DNA from: Streptomyces antimycoticus
GTDB taxonomy: Bacteria > Actinomycetota > Actinomycetes > Streptomycetales > Streptomycetaceae
DNA length: 64,000 bases
Assembly (NCBI RefSeq): GCF_005405925.1
Contig: NZ_BJHV01000001.1
Coordinates: forward strand, 2,604,001 to 2,668,000
Reading direction: 5' to 3'
In this document: in pieces, positions 61,442 to 64,000 of the stretch
Position numbering within the stretch: position 1 is the first letter of the stretch
How the letters are laid out: each line of letters starts with the position of its first letter
The notes under the pieces: generated by a model
Database searches by the model: none
Told to the model about the DNA's origin: nothing
The model's input: only the letters and a program-made list of their open reading frames with translations
Translations under genes and position numbers: made by a program

Positions 61442-63691
61442 ATGCTGGACAGACTGGCCGGTTTCGTCGTGCGGAAACGCCTGGCGGTGTTGGTCGTCGG
61501 CCTGCTGCTCGCCGTGATCGGCGGGGTGGCGAGTACGACATTGTTCGACAAGCTGACGGCGGGCGGTTTCGACGATCCGACGTCGGAGTCCTCGCGGGCG
61601 ATCACCGCGCTGGACGACAGGTTCGGGCAGGGGCTGCCCAATCTCACGCTGCTGGTGACCTCGAAGGGGCGGGTCGACGACCCGTCGGTGACGGCGGCGG
61701 GCACCGAACTCACCCGCAAGCTGAGCGGGGAAGCCGGAGTGGCGAACGTCAGCTCCTACTGGACCACCGGGAAGGCCCCGCAACTGCGCGGCAAGAGCGG
61801 TCACAAGGCCCTGATCATGGGGACGGTCACCGGGGACGACACCGCGTCGCAAAAGCGCGTCGCCGAGCTGGCGGACCGTTACCAGGGCTCGCGGGACGGG
61901 CTGGAGGTGACGTTCGGCGGCTATACGAAGTTCCAGCGGGAGCTGCTGGAGCAGGGTCAGAAGGACGCCACCACCGGCGAGACGGTCGCCATCCCGATCA
62001 CCCTGGTCGCGCTGGTGTTCATCTTCGGCAGCGTGGTGGCCGCGGCGCTGCCGCTGGCCGTCGCCCTGGTGGCGATGATGCTGACGATGGGGCTGACCTG
62101 GATCCTGGCGAGCGTCACGACGGTCGGCTCGCTCGCGGCGAGCGTGGTGACCCTGCTGGGGCTGGGCCTGGCCATCGACTACAGCCTGCTGATGGTCAGC
62201 CGCTACCGCGAGGAGCTGCGGTCGGGGCTCGCCCCGCCGGACGCCATCCGGGCGATGCTGACCTCCGCGGGGCGCACGGTGACCTTCTCGGCGCTGACCG
62301 TCGCCGTCTCGTCCCTGGCCATGGCCTGGTTCCCGCTGCAGGCCGTCCGGTCCATGGGCTATGCGGGGGCGCTCACGGCGCTGTTGTCCGGCGCGGCCTC
62401 GCTCATCGTGCTGCCGGCCCTGCTCGCCCTGCTCGGCGACCGGATCGAGAAGGGGCGGGTGTTCCGCCGGCGGCGGACCGCGGCCACCGGCGGGACGGGC
62501 ACCGACGCCGCCGGCCGGAGCGTGGAGAGCGGCTTCTGGCACCGGCTGGCCACCACCGTGATGCGGCGCCCGGTGCCGATCGTCACCATCGTGACCGCGT
62601 TCCTGCTGCTGCTCGGCGCGCCGTTCCTCGGCATCAACCTCGGCATGCCGGACGAGCGGGTGATGCCCTCGTCCTCGTCGGCCCGTCAGGTCGCCGACAC
62701 CGTGCGCGCCGAGTTCGACAGCAGTGAGCAGAACGCGCTGCAGGTCGTGGCGCCCGAGGGGGGCGCCGACCGGGCGGCCGTCGGCGCGTATGCCAAGCGG
62801 CTCTCCCAGTTGCCGCACGTGGCCGCGGTCCGCACCGCCACCGGCGCCTATGCCGAGGGCCGGCAGGCCGCTCCGCCCGATCAGCGCTATGCGCGCTTCG
62901 CCTCGGGCGACGCCGTCTACTTCTCCGTGGTCCCGGAGACGGCCAGCGCGGACGACGCGGACCGGCTCGTCGGCGAGATCCGGTCGCAGAAGGCGCCGTT
63001 CGAGGCGCTGGTGGGCGGGGCCGCGGCCACCAACCACGACGCCGCCGCGGCATTGGAGAAGTGGCTTCCGTACGCGCTGGGCACGGTGCTGCTGACCATG
63101 CTGGTGCTGCTGTTCCTGGTGACCGGCAGCGTCATGCTGCCGTTCCTGGCGCTGGTGCTCAGCGCGCTGAGCCTGACGGCCACCTTCGGCGCGCTGGTGT
63201 GGGTCTTCCAGGACGGCCATCTCGCGGGGCTGTTCGGCGACTTCACCCCGACCGGCAATATCGCGGCGACGATCCCGGTGATGCTCTTCGGCCTCGCCTT
63301 CGGGCTCGCGATGGACTATCAGGTCTTCCTGCTGTCCCGGATGCGGGAGGAGTACGAGCTGACCGGTTCGCCGACGGCCGCGGTGGCCCGGGGGCTGGAG
63401 CGCACCGGGCGCATCGTGACGGCGGCGGCGGTGGCGATCTCGGTGGTCTTCCTGGCGTTCACCGTCTCCGGCATCTCGCTGGTGAAGGCGTACGGGATCG
63501 GGCTGCCGCTGGCCGTCCTGATGGACGCGACGCTCATCCGGGGGGCCGTGCTGCCCGCCGCGATGCGGCTGGGCGGGCGCGCCACCTGGTGGGCCCCGGC
63601 CCCGCTGCGCCGGCTGCACAGCCGGTACGGCCTGCGGGAGGAGCCCGCAGCGGCGCCGCGGCGCGACGGCGACCGGGCCCTGACCGGCTGA
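61442..63691 (+). CDS. MMPL/RND-family exporter
   Basis: Predicted 749-residue transporter with twelve hydrophobic segments in two halves. Each half has an MMPL core: LLGLGLAIDYSLLMVSRYRE and LFGLAFGLAMDYQVFLLSRM, with the conserved Asp-Tyr pair for proton coupling, and large extracytoplasmic loops after the first helix of each half. Likely exports the lipophilic cluster product and may confer self-resistance. ATG at 61442 after AGGAAGAGG. Confidence 0.92.
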   Translation: MLDRLAGFVVRKRLAVLVVGLLLAVIGGVASTTLFDKLTAGGFDDPTSESSRAITALDDRFGQGLPNLTLLVTSKGRVDDPSVTAAGTELTRKLSGEAGVANVSSYWTTGKAPQLRGKSGHKALIMGTVTGDDTASQKRVAELADRYQGSRDGLEVTFGGYTKFQRELLEQGQKDATTGETVAIPITLVALVFIFGSVVAAALPLAVALVAMMLTMGLTWILASVTTVGSLAASVVTLLGLGLAIDYSLLMVSRYREELRSGLAPPDAIRAMLTSAGRTVTFSALTVAVSSLAMAWFPLQAVRSMGYAGALTALLSGAASLIVLPALLALLGDRIEKGRVFRRRRTAATGGTGTDAAGRSVESGFWHRLATTVMRRPVPIVTIVTAFLLLLGAPFLGINLGMPDERVMPSSSSARQVADTVRAEFDSSEQNALQVVAPEGGADRAAVGAYAKRLSQLPHVAAVRTATGAYAEGRQAAPPDQRYARFASGDAVYFSVVPETASADDADRLVGEIRSQKAPFEALVGGAAATNHDAAAALEKWLPYALGTVLLTMLVLLFLVTGSVMLPFLALVLSALSLTATFGALVWVFQDGHLAGLFGDFTPTGNIAATIPVMLFGLAFGLAMDYQVFLLSRMREEYELTGSPTAAVARGLERTGRIVTAAAVAISVVFLAFTVSGISLVKAYGIGLPLAVLMDATLIRGAVLPAAMRLGGRATWWAPAPLRRLHSRYGLREEPAAAPRRDGDRALTG

Positions 63692-63757
63692 CCGGCCCGC
63701 CGCCCCAGGCGGCTCACGACGGCCCAAGTCGGTTCACGACGCCTCACGACGGCTCAC

Positions 63758-63791
63758 GGGTCCGCCGCCCGGCACACCGGGCGGCGGACCC
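63758..63791. terminator. Terminator hairpin
   Basis: Perfect 15-bp stem GGGTCCGCCGCCCGG (63758-63772) / CCGGGCGGCGGACCC (63777-63791) with loop CACA between the exporter and the convergent last gene. Confidence 0.82.
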
Positions 63792-63810
63792 ACCTCATGT
63801 GCCGGCGGCT

Positions 63811-64000
63811 TTACAGCGGTTCGGCGTCCGTCGCGGCGTACTCCTCGCGCAGCACATCCAGGACGGGGTGGCCGGGGTCGAACTCCACCCCGTCGATCGA
63901 CCGAATCGCCCGCACCCCCACCCCCGCGTTGAGGGCGAAGGCCGCCTCCAGCTCGCCGAACCGGTCCCGGCCGATCGGCTCGGTGTGCTGCGGTCCGGCA
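63811..64000 (-). CDS. pabC: Aminotransferase class IV, PabC-like ADC lyase, C-terminal part
   Basis: Only the last 63 codons lie in the window (TAA at 63811-63813). They read TEPIGRDRFGELEAAFALNA, then GVGVRAIRSIDGVEFDPGHP and VLDVLREEYAA, which fits the C-terminal fold of class IV PLP enzymes such as 4-amino-4-deoxychorismate lyase. It would release 4-aminobenzoate and pyruvate, completing the pathway begun by PabAB. The call is limited by the short stretch; a branched-chain or D-amino-acid aminotransferase is the alternative. Confidence 0.6.
   Translation of the reverse strand, partial: AGPQHTEPIGRDRFGELEAAFALNAGVGVRAIRSIDGVEFDPGHPVLDVLREEYAATDAEPL

Overview
The window is high-GC actinobacterial DNA, almost certainly Streptomyces: strong third-position GC bias, many GTG starts, ATGA/GTGA stop-start overlaps, GGAGG-type ribosome sites and TTA codons so rare that I found only two, each as the third codon of a gene (ispH and a LysR regulator). 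I see no rRNA, tRNA, CRISPR array or intact insertion sequence.

Layout. 1-2.1 kb: a decayed AMP-ligase remnant, then a minus-strand small ORF / ECF sigma factor / helical protein operon. 2.4-4 kb: an XRE regulator divergent from an SDR. 4-11.6 kb: an unusual pteridine/pyrimidine cluster (CDP-alcohol phosphatidyltransferase, dehydrogenase, degenerate PTPS-fold protein, GT4, methyltransferase, flippase-like protein, RibD-type reductase, creatininase-fold amidohydrolase, variant GTP cyclohydrolase II). 11.7-15.4 kb: a PaoABC-like molybdenum aldehyde oxidoreductase. 15-33.8 kb: mixed housekeeping and accessory genes, including a cellulose-synthase-like GT2 beside a GH6 lipoprotein, an MsrPQ-like pair, a KstD-like flavoprotein and an HxlR/F420-reductase-like divergent pair with a 30-bp palindrome. 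33.9-39.5 kb: two converging fatty-acyl operons that share a TetR-type operator. 39.6-47.4 kb: LysR, a serine hydrolase, a penicillin acylase, and a MaoC/TetR pair sharing a second operator. 47.5-64 kb: a biosynthetic cluster.

The terminal cluster is the strongest candidate for an undescribed system. Fused PabAB, a (damaged) DAHP synthase and the end of a PabC-like lyase would make 4-aminobenzoate. IspH, a polyprenyl diphosphate synthase, Dxs and IspG would boost isoprenoid supply. A PobA-type hydroxylase with the complete p-hydroxybenzoate hydroxylase active site, a UbiA/MenA-fold prenyltransferase, an AMP-forming ligase, a small integral-membrane protein resembling fungal Pyr4/PaxB terpene cyclases and an MMPL exporter complete the logic of a cyclised, prenylated aminobenzoate (bacterial meroterpenoid). 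The first plus-strand gene carries a TTA codon, so bldA control is likely. The cluster may continue beyond the right edge.

The 4-11.6 kb cluster is the second candidate. Its GTP cyclohydrolase II has Met at the position (Tyr in ordinary RibA) that in a Streptomyces coelicolor paralogue diverts the product to the formylaminopyrimidine FAPy. A creatininase-fold protein and a RibD-type reductase sit beside it, reproducing the archaeal ArfA/B/C logic next to glycosyl-, methyl- and phosphatidyl-transferases.

Caution on sequence quality: nine coding disruptions are each repaired by restoring one G or C in a short homopolymer run, so most broken genes here are probably base-calling undercalls and not pseudogenes. 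The exceptions I regard as real damage are the AMP-ligase remnant, the EamA/LysR mosaic at 19.4-20 kb and the ~500-bp internal deletion in the DAHP synthase gene.
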